Source of the DNA: Cloeon dipterum
Lineage: Eukaryota; Arthropoda; Insecta; Ephemeroptera; Baetidae
Direction of reading: 5' to 3'
Length of the DNA: 64,000 nucleotides
NCBI RefSeq assembly: GCF_949628265.1
Contig: NC_088787.1
Location: 2,594,501-2,658,500 of the forward strand
Both the position numbers and the translations under genes were made by a program. Below, piece by piece: positions 34,674 to 46,490 of the stretch. Numbering within the stretch: the first letter of the stretch is position 1; each line of letters starts with the position of its first letter. The notes under the pieces were generated by a model. The model searched no databases. It was given only the letters and a program-made list of their open reading frames with translations, and was not told where the DNA came from.

Positions 34674-36611
34674 ATGTATTCACTGGTGTTTTTGTTGGTG
34701 TGCCCCTTCGCGGCCTCAGTAGCCAACGCCCTGGAATTTACTTCCGTCTACGAGTGGAATGAGTTCAAGTTCACCTTGCCTGATAACTCCAGCAAAAGCT
34801 TGAATCCAACGAAATTTGAAGATTCGTATCTTGCAGTGACTTGCGAAAAGGTGTTTATTGCACTCCACTATGAGAACAAGGAAATTCATTGCTCTTTGGC
34901 CTGGCTTCCAACCGACGCGACATCGACGTCTCCTCAGCTTTATCCTTACCCTTCGTGTGATTTGAAGGTATCGACTTATATCTTACATCCTTCCATTGGT
35001 TAATTCATAATATTTTTTTGTTCATATTATTCCATACCATAATTTTGATTTAAACTTCGTGGTCTATAATCATAATTTAACTATACTGTATACTATCAAG
35101 TATATAGTTTTCATATGTACACATATTTGTAGAGTAAAAGTGTTAATTTCCGACACGAATTTTACATTTAATTTTTCACAAGGTGATTATTCTATCCTTT
35201 TTAATGAAATTTCCTTATTTTGATAGTTAATCTTTCAGATTTGACGCAAAATCTATTTTAATAATCTGCAAATTTCCACAGATACACATATAAAGTATCA
35301 ATTTCATTTTTTAATTAAGGGAAGAGATAACTGCCAAACGATCCAAAGTGCAAGAGGTTTGACGGTGGACAGAGTTGGTAGACTTTGGGTTCTTGACAAC
35401 GGCAACGCAAAGTGTCCACCAAAACTCTTGATCTTCAATTTGAAGAACGATTCCGTGGAGTTCATCCACGAGTTTCCTCACGACGTCGTTAACAATGGCT
35501 CGAGGTCCCTGCAACTGCATGACCTTGTTCTGGACGAAACAGAGAATGCCGGCTCTCTTGCGTATATATCAGTTAAAGATACTCACTTCCTTGTTTTCGA
35601 CTTAAAAAGGAATCGCTCATGGCGCGTACAAATCAACAATAACATAATCATTCAAGCTTTGGCGCTCTCGCCGCTGAAGAACAGGACTCACCTTTTCGTC
35701 AGCCAATACATCTCCAAAGAACTCTTCTACATTTCAGTATCGAACCTCAGGGCTGAAGAGAAAAATGTGACGCTAACACCAGTAGGAAATAAGACCACCT
35801 TTTCAAACAGGATGACAATGGACGATAGGGGACTTCTTTACTTTGACCTGGGGCTAAACCTTTCCGTGTCCGTTTGGAACTCAAGTGACTCATTCTTTGA
35901 AAAGCAGGTTTATCAGGTAAATTGACAGTGTTTTTCTATAAATATTAAAATTTATTATTCATTTAAATATATTTTTCATAATTTGTTGGTCAATTCTGAT
36001 GTATTAACTGTTACAGAATGAAAGTATTGAAAAAACGGAGCCTATAACATTTTCGTTGGACAATAATGGATATTTATGGGTTATGGCAATTTACACCAAT
36101 GAGCCGAAGATAAGGATTCATAAAGCAGAAGTCAGTGGGAAGTCTTCCCTACAATGCGGTACCAACATTTAATTTGTCTCTATAATTCCTACTCATTATT
36201 AAAAAATCTACTTCCTCCTTAAAAATTGGTGCACTTTTAATGACTGTTGAATTTTCAGAGAAAGAGTCTCCTGGCCATTCTGGCTATTCTATCTTCTATG
36301 ACAATACCACCACCCCTTATTATCCACTTCCGACCTCAGTTGCCGAGCCAAAGGAAAATACTTGCAGTGACAAACTTGGTTTAAACATCCTAAACATAAT
36401 TTTGTCGTGCTGGAACGTTTTCTGCCTCTCCTCGATTGCATCCCAGATCGTTTGGTTCCAAAAGATGAAAAAGACGCAAGATAGGCTTGCCAAAACTAAT
36501 CAGGAACCTGCTGAAACTTCTATCGATGACGACGAAGGTGAACATATTTACGAAGAAATCGGTCCGAGGTCCACTTCCACGCGCCGCAGGAGAGCCGAGT
36601 CGCGCGTGTAA
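34674..36611 (+). CDS. Membrane-anchored yellow-like protein H with YEEI and C-terminal PDZ-type motif
   Basis: Exons 34674-34967, 35320-35916, 36017-36158 and 36259-36611 join in phases 0, 0, 1 to 461 residues. The start MYSLVFLLVCPFAAS is a clean signal peptide and is shared with J and K. The propeller has VYEWNEFKFTLPDN, GLTVDRVGRLWVLDNGN, CPPKLLIFNL, VLDETENAGSLAYISV, ALSPLKNRTHLFVSQY and LDNNGYLWVMAIY. Membrane helix about 386-408 (LNILNIILSCWNVFCLSSIA). The tail holds HIYEEIGPRS (Tyr 442) and ends RRRRAESRV. SRV at the C-terminus fits a class I PDZ ligand, and YEEI a Src-type SH2 ligand. Intron 1 is about 350 bases, longer than in most copies. Confidence 0.88.
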
Positions 36612-37329
36612 TCTGTGTTTCTTTATACTTCCTTGTGATATAAAATATAAGTAATCGATTTAATGCTTATCAGCTTTAGTTAAAATAAACTAACGTATTA
36701 TGTATGTAGAGCGATGTATCTCATATCTCATTTAATTATAATTACATAGCTTGCAATTAGTGTGATGTATCGACGAGTTTCTCTTCTGGCTGTTTGTCGG
36801 ACTTAAAAATAAATTTGAATTTTTGACCCTCAGCTGCTGTGGTTTTTGTTTCCTTATCTGCTTTCCTGTTGATTGGAGATTTACGTCAGAGTACCGCGGC
36901 TGCGATCACGTGACTAATGGCACACAAAAGTTGATTTAAAATAACTTTTTATAACACATACGCGGAGTTCAATTTTATTAATTTTGCTGAAACATGTAAA
37001 AGATTCCAGACTTTTGCGTTTATAATGCAACTGATATTAATTAAAATATGCCAGCAGCGTTGGCCGCCAGCAAGAAGTCGATAAATTGCTTCCGGCGCAC
37101 TTGAAAATATCATAAAAAGTATAAAAAAATAGCATTAGCGTGAGATAATTATTGTGTGTCATGTGTGTTAATCATTTCATGAACAAGAGATATAGAGAGC
37201 GAGAACGGCTTCCTTTTCATGATCTCGAGCCACAAATAAAAAAAATTAAAAATAACTGCTTTACAATTTCCCACAGATTTACGTTTTAATTATTGGATTC
37301 TGGATTTTTTTCAAGCGCTTTTGACGTTT
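36612..37329. other. 3' flank of gene H, duplicated in genes J and K
   Basis: CTCAGCTGCTGTGGTTTTTG and TTTCCTGTTGATTGGA near 36832-36880 recur at 46730 and 52025 after genes J and K, showing that the 3' flanks were duplicated with the genes. No coding exon seen. Confidence 0.5.
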
Positions 37330-38900
37330 GGAACGAAAAAACAGTCAGCGAATGTGAAAAGGGGGCGGCGCAGCGTCGAAAAAAATAGTGAAAAGTGGCT
37401 CTCAGGGTGGGGTAACCTGAAAAAGGTCGTCAAGATTGGTCAGCAGGTTAGGGCTCATTGAGGTTATTCGTTTGAGACCTCGTAACTTGAAATCCATCTA
37501 CCCGTTGAATTATTACAAAATTAAAACCAACCCTCAGCGTTTTGGCCGCTCAAAAGAATTGTAAAAATATTCGGTGGCGTTAGCAAAATATCGAAAAGTT
37601 GTCAACAGGTGGCGTCAAAACCACAAAAAAACCGGTTTCAGGTCGGGCGAACCGAGGAAGCAGGGTGAAAATCGGCAAAGAATGATCAAAATCAATGAAA
37701 AAGCCTTAAAAACCATCCGTGGAAAGGATCTCAGGTCGGGCTACCCTGAAAAAGGTAATTTGGGTATATCAAATAAAGGTTGAACAAAAGAGCTATCTGA
37801 TGAGGGGTCGTGTTTGACGACTCGATGAGCGGCCGATTTTTAAGAAAAGAAAAACCATTCCCGCCTTTGCACGTTACGCGTCGCTAAAACTGTTTTTTTG
37901 TAAAGTTCAGACCCTTAAATCTCGGCCGTTAGCGGTGGCACGAGGGTAAAACTTTCGGAAAAGGGCTATCAAGTGGTAGAATAAAAAGCGCCAACACCAA
38001 AAGCCCCAAAAAGCAACGCGCACCCCTTGATTTTACCCCCCGCGTTCGTGTCGAGACGTAAATCGTTCAAAATTTAAAAAATCTTTTAATTTTTCTTTGG
38101 CACGGATGGACTTGAAACTGGGTTTATTCTCATTTGGAATCATTTTTAGTCAATGCAGGGCGTAAAAACTAGAAAATTCTAAGCGGAAGTGGAAAATGTT
38201 GAAAAATTCTTAATTTCCATGTTAATTAAATGGGAGGTTGGTAAAAGGCAATTTTTCAGACTTGAAACCCTTAAATCTCAGCTGTTTTCGGAAATTTTGG
38301 TGTCAAATGACGCGTAGTTACATTTCTCAAAGGTCTCGTACTGTCAAATTTATTATTTTAACCCTTAAATTTTCTCATTCCCCTCGGAAGTTATTCAGGG
38401 CTTCGACTCTGTCCAAAAATCGACACTCTAAAAAATCGTAATAATTCCAAAAATGGTCCAATTTTATAAAAAAACGCACATGGACGGATGTGTATCATTA
38501 AGGGGCATCGACAGGTGCCACAATCATTGCTCTGCGGCCCACAGGGCCCCGGCAAGACCCCAAAAACCAAAACTTTGTAATGTCAGATAGCACGTTTTTT
38601 TCACCTTTAAAAATTCATAACTCGGCTCCTATTCGTTGTAGAGGCTAAAACTAATGTTCGTTAGACTTGCAATAAAATTCTGCGTCGGACAGACTCAAAA
38701 ACAACCCCTGTCTGCCCCCGTAACCCCAATACCTGCGCGAATAGTCATTATTTTATTCACCTTATGGGCCTGAGGGTGATTTTGATTAATTTACGAATTA
38801 TTATCGGGTTTCTAGTCTCGAATCGACCTTTATGCAAGTATTTAACATGGTGACCCCGGAAATCTGATATTTGGATGACAACAGTGAAGGATCAGCTGCG
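37330..38900. repeat. Dispersed noncoding repeat, long copy
   Basis: Contains the hairpin unit CTCAGG-TGGG-ACCTGAAAAAGG at 37400 and 37730, TTCGTTTGAGACCTCGTAAC (37467), ATGGACGGATGTGTATC (38480), GCGGCCCACAGGGCCCC (38534), AACTCGGCTCCTATTC (38630) and TATGGGCCTGAGGGTGATTT (38762). The same series is found in order at 62640-63660 and in part at 48100-49330 and 54540-55250. No reading frame is shared among copies. Confidence 0.65.
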
Positions 38901-39532
38901 GAAAACCATTAAACAACCTCTCTGATTTTTAATAAGGAAAGGAAATTTAATTAAAAACGAGCAGATTACAAGACGGTCTTGAGACCATCTGACAAAACTG
39001 AAAAATACATTCAGCTCGAGTTTTTTGTTGAAATATTCATAAAGATAACATTTTCAACTTGAAGCAGCGTAATTGGACTGCTTTTTGTCGGAAACCGCAC
39101 GGTGCTATTTTGGGAATTGTGATTTATTTTGTGGTCTCCACTGATCGATAAAGTGGATTTCTTTACGTCGGTCGTGCGGTCAGCAAGTTGATTTCTCGCG
39201 CCCAATACGCAATTCAAGTGAAACCGCAGTCTATCAAAAACGAACACAGATTCAATAAAGTAAAAACTTTCATTGCAAAAACAGTAATTACCTCTTATAA
39301 AACATGACTACTTCAAACTCATCTAAAATCTAGTTAATTTGAGAAGGAGCCTGTTGATGATCATTTTTAATTGTTCTCTGCATCATTTTGGGTGTGCAAG
39401 ACTGAAACCGGACGTGCTTTATCAAAACGAAAGGAAATAGTTCCGTCTGAGCTGATAAAAACGGCAAGATATGATTCAGGAAGATCCGAGGCAAATCCAT
39501 TCTTATTCAGACTTGCATCACACGTTCGCTGA
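38901..39532. other. Intergenic, no gene seen
   Basis: AT-rich. A minus-strand open frame at 39011-39247 lacks recognisable features. Confidence 0.4.
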
Positions 39533-40772
39533 ATTTGGCAGCAATCAAAAGCTACACTTCTCCTGAACCAAATGAAACATCAACGAAATCTGTGCGACTC
39601 TCCGTTCTCGTTTGGGAGCCGCACACGACGCACACAGAGAGTAAAACGACGTGTCGCGCGCGCTCTTGTTTTTTTACGTGATTTACGGCGGAGTTTGATC
39701 TGTAACCCCACATTTCTATCAAAATAAACGAGCTTTCCACTGGTGTGTTACAATTTGTTACCTCAAACTTTCAAAATCATAGCGCCGCACGCAGAAATTT
39801 TTTTTTAAATTTTCAAATTTTTGCAACTCCAAATCTTGGGTTCTAATAATCAGAACTGTAAATCCAGCATACCGTTCAACTCGTCTTGACCTTCCCTAGA
39901 TAGCCGGAATGCTTTGAGGGTGATCAGCCCTCATCCCCCTTCCACCCCGTGTATTAAAGTAACCAGAAAAATCGCATCGATTTGAACTTTCTGCAACTTT
40001 TTCACTGTTCAAAACGCTCTTAAATTGGAAAAATCTACCCCGAATTCCACTGGCTATCTAGAGGGGGTTAAGCCAAGTCGAACGGTGTGCAGTTTTTGCA
40101 ATTCTGATAATTAGAATCCGAGATTTAGCGATTGAAATGTCGGCAAAAATTCGAAAGATTTATTTTGTGCTAATATTGTCACTGCCAAATCTTTGATTCT
40201 AATTATCAGAAATGCAAAAATTAACCACCGTTGGACTCGTCTCAACCTGCCCTGACCAGCCAAAAGGTTTAGGGGTGCTTAACCTCCATCCCTAAGTTGT
40301 TACCCTTTTTTATACTTTTTTCGAGGGGGTTGAAGTATAGCAACTTAGGGATGGAGGGTAAGCACACCTTCAGCTCATCAGGGCAGGTTAATACGATTCC
40401 AACGGTGGGTAGTTTTTGCAATTCTGATAATTAGAACCCGAGATTTGGGGTTGCAAAAGTGACAAAATTTACAAAATTCCCAAAATTCTAATTTTCTCTG
40501 CGCGCGGCTGCTATTATTAAAAATTTTTGAGGCTAAAATTTAGTTTAAGCACACCATTGGAAAGTTTTCTTTATCCTGCAAGAAATTCATATGCATGACA
40601 TGTGGAGTTAAAGATAAAATTCCGGTGTAAATCCCGAAATTAAAAAACAAGAGCGCACGACACGTGGTTTATTTATTTTGTTCCTTATTGACGAGAGCGG
40701 AATGTCGTACAGATTTCGTATTTATCGCGTTATTTGGCCCAGGAAGAGTGTAGTTTTTTATTGCTGCCAAAT
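39533..40772. repeat. Large foldback element with nested inverted repeats
   Basis: The ends are imperfect inverted copies: TTTGGCAGCAATCAAAAGCT at 39534 mirrors the reverse complement of the bases ending near 40772. The arms continue inward through ACGAAATCTGTGCGAC and CAAGAGCGC-ACGACACGT. Inside lie two smaller foldbacks: 39826-39950 with 40050-40135, and 40180-40310 with 40335-40465 (shared AATTCTGATAATTAGAA core). No transposase frame is seen, so it is nonautonomous. Confidence 0.7.
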
Positions 40773-41017
40773 CAATTAATGGAAGTTGTGACACCCGAGT
40801 GATTTTTCAGTGATTTATTAATTTCACGTCAAAATTTCCCTTCCGGTGCAAATAACGTAATCTCTGACGTGCAAAATGCTATTTACATCACAATATGCGC
40901 ACGTACTTTTATCAAAATCGATAAAAATTTCCGCTTTCACTGATTTAAAAGGCGAACCCGAATTCGTATAGGACACACTTAAGCCTGGTCTGCTGAACAA
41001 ACTGCGTCTACCGCAAT

Positions 41018-42971
41018 ATGATTCGGATCTGCGTGATGCTCGGCCTGACCGCGACCTGCTTCGCCGTCAAAATCAATCTCGTTCACACTATCGACAATGG
41101 AATGCAACCTCAGTGCATTGCTGCGTCAAAGGAGAAGATTTTTCTCGGCTATAAAGCAGAGGAAAAATTCTTTGATAGAGCCCTTGGTTGGCTGCCAACT
41201 TATTCACCATTGATTCCTACTTCAGCATCGATTTTCTGGCCATCCATCGTGTCGGTGAGCTACCAAAACTTTATTATTCCAACCTTGATATTTATTTGAC
41301 GAACTCTATCTTTATTAGAAAATTGGCCAATGCACCATATATGACGTCAAAGGATTGGAAACAGACCGCAACGGTTACCTTTGGGTGCTAGATAATGGCG
41401 GCCCCTTAAGTTGCCCAAAACTCGTCATTTTGAACCCGGATGACCACTTTAATGAAATTATTCGGTACCAGTTTCCTGCTTTTTCAATTTTTTCCTGGCC
41501 CTCAAGTAACAACAGGAAGCTGCGTGGCCTTTTCCTTGATTGCTTTCAAGCAAACAAGTGTTTTGTGTACATTGCATACTCTGGCTCGAACCACATCGTG
41601 GTTTTTGATCCCAGCAGCGGATACTTCTGGCCCGTCGAAATCCAAGGGACTGAAATCTTCGCCATTGCTCTCTCGCCATTGAAGAAGAAGTTGTACATCA
41701 GCGGGTTCGAATCCAGTGAACTCTATTCCGTGTCAGTGGCCGAGATCAGGGCTCGAGAGAAGAGGGTGGTGCCCACGTTTGAGGGAAACATGGATGATTG
41801 GTGCTCGGAGATGGTCGTCGATGATGTCACGGGAATCCTGTACCTGAGCCTCACAAATTCGCTTGTGACCTACTGGAACACGAACACTCCTTTCCAATTG
41901 GTGAAAGTGGATTTTCAGGAAAAAAATGTAAGTAACTTTCAACTATAGGAAATAGCTTATCACTTATCACCCGCCACTTCCTCCAAAAATCCAATAATAT
42001 TAAATATTCGAATTAAAAACCGTCATTGACGAGCTTTCTGAGCACACCAAATGATTCCTGAGGATCGAATTAGGCAAAAAAGATGTTTTTCCGGCCAAAA
42101 TGTCGAACGGGACGTGCGAACTTTTTTTCCCGCCAAAAAATATGAATGCGAGAAATGCGCATGCGGTTTGAGCACTTGCAGTGAGACGAATGACTTTTTT
42201 CAGATGTAGCCAGCTCTGACGCATGCGCACTTTTCACATTCATATTGTTTTGGCGGGAAAAAAAGTTCTTCGTCGCGCTGGACATTTTAGCCGGAAAAAA
42301 TATCCATTTTACCTAATTCGACCCTCAGGAATCGATTGGTGGGCTCAGAAACCTCGTTGTCTTTAATATGCGCAGTCGAAAAGAGATCTATTTTCTCACG
42401 GCGGAGGACCAAGGATGTCCTGATTGGCTAACAATTGCGTATATCGCCGCCGGGCGAATCAGAACGTCCGTAGTCCTCTCCTTATTTTAGCGAAAATAGA
42501 TCCATTTTTATTATTTTGAAACTTTGCGCAGGGTCGTTTGAAATTCAGCTTTGCTAAGGAAAGTTCCGGGAACATCTGGATCATGCAATATAAAAGTTCA
42601 AAGGAAATAACGATGCTATACAGGATTGAAGTCGAGGCAGAATCGAATAACCGTTTCACTACTACAGGTAATTTTTCCGGTCTAAAAATAAACCACTGTT
42701 CCTTATTATTTATTTAATTTCAGTTAGCGGTGCAAAAAAAGCGGTTGATACCAAAACAAGAGACGAAGTTATCCCTGCGACTAAGGGGACTGAAATAATC
42801 AGCGTAAATACCAGCACGAAAAATTCTGAGAATATCGAAAAAGGAGGAAACGGCGGAACTCTAATTGTTACGATTACCTGCTTGATCATTGTCTCCATTA
42901 TATCGGTTGGAGGTTACCTGGCGTGGTCAAGAATCGTTAAGAAAAAGAGGCAATTCACCATTCCACGATGA
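41018..42971 (+). CDS. Divergent membrane-anchored yellow-like protein I with a short basic tail
   Basis: Exons 41018-41254, 41319-41927, 42532-42667 and 42724-42971 join in phases 0, 0, 1 to 409 residues. Signal peptide MIRICVMLGLTATCFA; the first exon is about 20 codons shorter than in other copies and has lost the VYEW block. The propeller is recognised by GLETDRNGYLWVLDNGG, CPKLVILNPDD, SNHIVVFDPSSG, ALSPLKKKLYISGF and SSGNIWIMQY. A Lys/Thr/Ser stalk leads to a membrane helix about 373-396 (TLIVTITCLIIVSIISVGGY), and the tail is only SRIVKKKRQFTIPR. There is no cytoplasmic tyrosine, so it cannot signal like B, E, F or H by itself. Intron 2 holds a MITE. Confidence 0.85.
42030..42356. mobile_element. 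MITE family 1, complete copy in intron 2 of gene I
   Basis: Terminal inverted repeats run from TTCTGAGCACACCAAATGAT on the left to ATCGATTGGTGGGCTCAGAA on the right, with matching ATTCCTGAGGATCGAATTAG and its inverse inside. Internal palindromic pairs TTTCCCGCCAAAA / TTTTGGCGGGAAA and GCGCATGCG are shared with the copies at 57.5 and 60.0 kb. No open frame. Confidence 0.75.
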
Positions 42972-43575
42972 GGAGAGGAGAGAAATCGTGAATCCCAACA
43001 GGACAACGAAAAAATGCATTTTATTATAAATTAATCATGGCATCATGGCCTACATATAATATCACAAGTATTAGCTGTTAAAAACTAAATAATAAATATC
43101 AGCAATTTAAAAACAAATCGTTTTGCATCCTTATTTTATTTCATATAAAACATGATTAATTTATGCAACCTGTAAGACATCAGTGCAACGCGGGCAGTTG
43201 ACTTCCGCATTCAAAGCTCAGATGTTTGAATTTAGAGCATCATAAAGGCACGGATTATTAATCATTCCGACTTACAAATAGTATCAAATAATTTTCAATC
43301 CGCTTTCAATTGAGCCTTAAGTTTCCTAATTTTTTTGATAATATTATTTGTTTGCATGAAGTTAAAAATATTTGGGTGTTTTTATAGATTTTGTTTTCAT
43401 TTTGAGCTTCTAGATTAATTCCATTCGAAAACATGTTATTTTTAATAAGGAAAACAACAACAAGAGGAAACGAGTGCCAGGTGAAAATAACAACTTGTCG
43501 TAATAACAGAAATGAAACTATACAGCATTACCATTTACTCTCCAATTTTAATTTGCAATTTTGGACAACCATCAT
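42972..43575. other. 3' flank of gene I and of Elongin C-like gene 1
   Basis: Convergent intergenic region. 43160-43240 (TGCAACCTGTAAGACATCAG, GCATTCAAAGCTCAGATGTT) recurs at 52290-52370 after gene K, another sign that yellow-like and Elongin C-like genes were duplicated as a unit. Confidence 0.5.
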
Positions 43576-44033
43576 TCAGCATTCTAGGAAATTAGCCGCC
43601 TTCAGCACATCAACAGCATCTTCAGGCCGAATAGGAAAATCGTCAGCATCCTCGCCCTCCTTCAATTTATTTACTCGCGCCCTGTACCCGAGGAAGTCGC
43701 AAACAATTTTGAGCGTTTGCGACCTGGACAAAATTTATTAACTTTAATAAAAATTTGTATTTTGCGAGTTTAATTCTACTCACGCTATGTTGCTAAGCTC
43801 GATTTGATTAATATCTCCTTCCTTGCACTGGGATGGGCCATCCAGAATCCGCCTGATCGTTTTAGACACTTCCACGGCGTCCGCTCTTTTGACAAAGAAC
43901 CCCTTCCCGTCCGCGGCGATCAGCTTGATGTATTCTGCATCCGGTCCGATGCAGTCCTTCAGGATAAGAGTTAATTGAATGGAGTTTGATAGAACTTTCA
44001 CTAAATTACCTGTTCGGTTATTGGTTGAGACAT
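43576..44033 (-). CDS. Elongin C-like protein 1
   Basis: Exons 44010-44033, 43784-43956 and 43576-43723 join in phases 0 and 2 to 114 residues, against 112 in human Elongin C. After MSQPITEQ the BTB/POZ-like fold follows: [48 protein letters not shown], and the end AANFLEC, equivalent to the AANFLDC end of true Elongin C. Elongin C links Elongin B and SOCS- or VHL-box receptors to Cullin-2/5 ubiquitin ligases. This copy is far more diverged than orthologous Elongin C usually is, so it is a lineage-specific paralogue whose partners are unknown. It has a TATAAAAG on the reverse strand at 44111-44118. It lies convergent to gene I. Confidence 0.85.
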
Positions 44034-44734
44034 GTTTGATGTTGAAACGACGAGACGCACACTACAAGCTCCTACAAGCGACTGGCTTTGACTGCGGGGA
44101 AGTACTAGTTCTTTTATATTATCACACGAGCTTCACCAAAACAAAAACAAATAACATGTTTTGGATTTATTTTCTTAACAATAAAATGTTTATTAGTTTG
44201 ACAATGTGTTTATTAAATTAATTGTTATTCCTGGAAACTCTTTGATTTGTTATCAAACGTTTTCCGCAAAAATTCTTCAAACGGTCTCCCTGCTTCAAGA
44301 AATGTTAGAGGATAAAGTAGATCAAGGTGAAACTTTTGGTGTAGGTTTTTGGTTTGAACCGAGCAAAAATTGCCAGGATGAGAACGCTATATACCAATCA
44401 GAAGGGTTAATTTAAGTTGCAACAAACAGCCTTTCCAGCTATTTCATAGTTGGCATTTTATCACCGTTCTTGGAATTTTCAGACGGGAGAAATAAAAACG
44501 CCACTTTTCCTTGAAGCAAAAGCAACAAATTCTATTTTTGTTCGATTTGCGTCAGAGCAGCGATTGTGACGTGCAGACATTATCACCAAAAGGAAATAGT
44601 TCCGTGTAAGTCTAGTAGAAAAGCGAAACAAAGCGTGTTGAAGAGTCAATTCGGTTCAGTTCTTTCTTGGAAGAAAGGTCATGTTTTCATTCGTGCTGGG
44701 CAGTGCATTTTTATTAATTAGAATATTTCAAATA
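44034..44734. other. Intergenic: exon-like relic, then promoter of gene J
   Basis: On the reverse strand 44225-44330 can be read as ...PFEEFLRKTFDNKSKSFQE-stop and resembles 55406-55475 (PFNKFFAERGMLDNKLENFQ-stop), so both may descend from one C-terminal exon. 44545-44680 is the promoter and leader shared with H and K (GCGTCAGAGCAGCGATTGTG). Confidence 0.4.
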
Positions 44735-46354
44735 ATGTATTCACTGGTGTTTTTGTTGGTGTGCCCCTTCGCGGCCTCAGCCAACGCCCTGGAATTTACT
44801 TCCGTCTACGAGTGGAATGAGTTCAAGTTCACTTTGCCTGATAACTCCGTAAAAAGCTTGGAACCCAGACAAGTTGAAGCTTGGTATCTTGCAGTGAGTT
44901 GCAAAAAGGTTTTCCTCGGAATCCACCATGGGAGCAAGACAATTAATTACACTTTGGCCTGGCTTCCAACCAATGCGACATCAACGACTCCTCAACTTTA
45001 TCCTTACCCTTCGTGGGAGGTCCAGGTATAGACTTTTGATTAGTTTAACAACTAAATATCAACTATTTTGGATATTATTTCATGCATTAATTTTGTTTCA
45101 AAACTTTCGTATCTCTAATCAAAAAATATCGTGACCTTTCAATCTTCATACTAATAAATAACAAGAATGCATTCCTTTTTATGCATGAAATTTTCTGATT
45201 TTGGTTGTTGTTTCATTAAGGAAAGAGCCAATTGCCGAATAATCCAAAGTGCCAGAGGTTTGACGGTCGACAGCGTTGATAGACTCTGGGTTCTTGACAA
45301 CGGCAACATAAAATGTCCAGCAAAACTCTTGATCTTCAATTTAAAGAACGATTCCGTGGAGTTCATCCACGAGTTTCCTCACGACGTCGTATCCCATAAC
45401 TATGGCGCTAGGTCCCTGCATGATCTTGTTCTGGACGAAACAAAAAATGGCTCATTTGCCTATATATCAGTTAGAGAAACTCAACACTTCCTTGTTTTCG
45501 ACTTAACAAGGAATCGCTCATGGCGCGTGCAAACCAAGAACATATACGTTCATGCTTTGGCGCTCTCGCCGCTGAAGAACAGGACTCGCCTTTTCGTCAG
45601 CCACTACTTCTCCAGAGAACTCTTCTCCATTTCAGTATCGAACCTAAGGGCTGGAGAGGAAAATGTCACGCCAATATCAGTTGGACAAAAGTCCTTCTAT
45701 TCAAACAGATTGACAATGGACGATAGGGGACTTCTTTACTTTGGCCTGGGGAACAACCGTTCCGTGTCCGTTTGGAACTCAAGTGAATCATTCCATGAAA
45801 AGCAGGTTTATCAGGTACATTGATAGTGTTTTTCCTTCAAAATGATTAGATTTAACTTTATTGAAATAAAGAATTCGACTTTTGTTGGTTAATTATGATT
45901 TATTTACTATTATAGAGTGAGAGTATTGATATTAAAAAGCCGATAACTTTTTCTTTGGACGATAATGGATATTTATGGCTTATGGCAATTTACATCAATG
46001 AGCCGAAGATAAGGATTCATAAAGCGGCAGTCAGTGGAAAGTCTTTCCTACAATGCGGTACACCATCATTTAATTATTCGTACATTATTAAAAAATCAAT
46101 TTCCTCCATAAAAATCGGTGCATTTAATGACTGTTGAATTTTCAGAGAATGAATCTCCACGCCATGGAAATTCTATCAGCAATAACAATACCACCCCTAA
46201 TTCACTTTCGACTGAAGGCGCCGGGCCAAAGGAAACCAAAAATGGAAATGCGACTTGCAGTGAAAAATTAAAAGCAATGTTTGTCTCTTTTAAACGTCGT
46301 TTACATCTTCTTCTCGACTCCTTTCTTGATTCTATCGAACCGAAAGATGAATAG
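44735..46354 (+). CDS. Yellow-like protein J, membrane helix and tail lost by frameshift
   Basis: Exons 44735-45025, 45221-45814, 45916-46057 and 46146-46354 join in phases 0, 0, 1 to 411 residues. The ectodomain is intact and very close to gene K (MYSLVFLLVCPFAAS leader, VYEWNEFKFTLPDN, GLTVDSVDRLWVLDNGN, CPAKLLIFNL, LDDNGYLWLMAIY). In exon 4 the frame differs from K just before the helix: K reads YLSLLNIVYNLFSTVFLTLL, whereas J reads MFVSFKRRLHLLLDSFLDSI and stops at TAG (46352). An in-frame upstream ATG at 44681 exists, but the start shared with H and K was preferred. The product may be secreted, peripheral or nonfunctional. Confidence 0.82.
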
Positions 46355-46490
46355 GACGTAAAATGCATAGGCTTGCCGAAACTAATAATGAACCTGATGG
46401 TTCTCTCCTATCTATGACGATGTTGCACCACCAATTCTGCAAATTTACAGGTCCACTTCCACGCGTCGCAGGAGAGCCGAGTCGAGTAAT
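46355..46490 (+). pseudogene. Relic of the gene J cytoplasmic tail
   Basis: Downstream of the premature TAG the sequence still aligns with the gene K tail: GCCGAAACTAATAATGAACC, TCTATGACGATGTTGCACCA (the YDDVAP codons, out of frame) and CGTCGCAGGAGAGCCGAGTC (the RRRRAES codons). The C-terminal codons after GAGTCG read AGTAATC, so the PDZ-type end is also gone. Confidence 0.75.
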
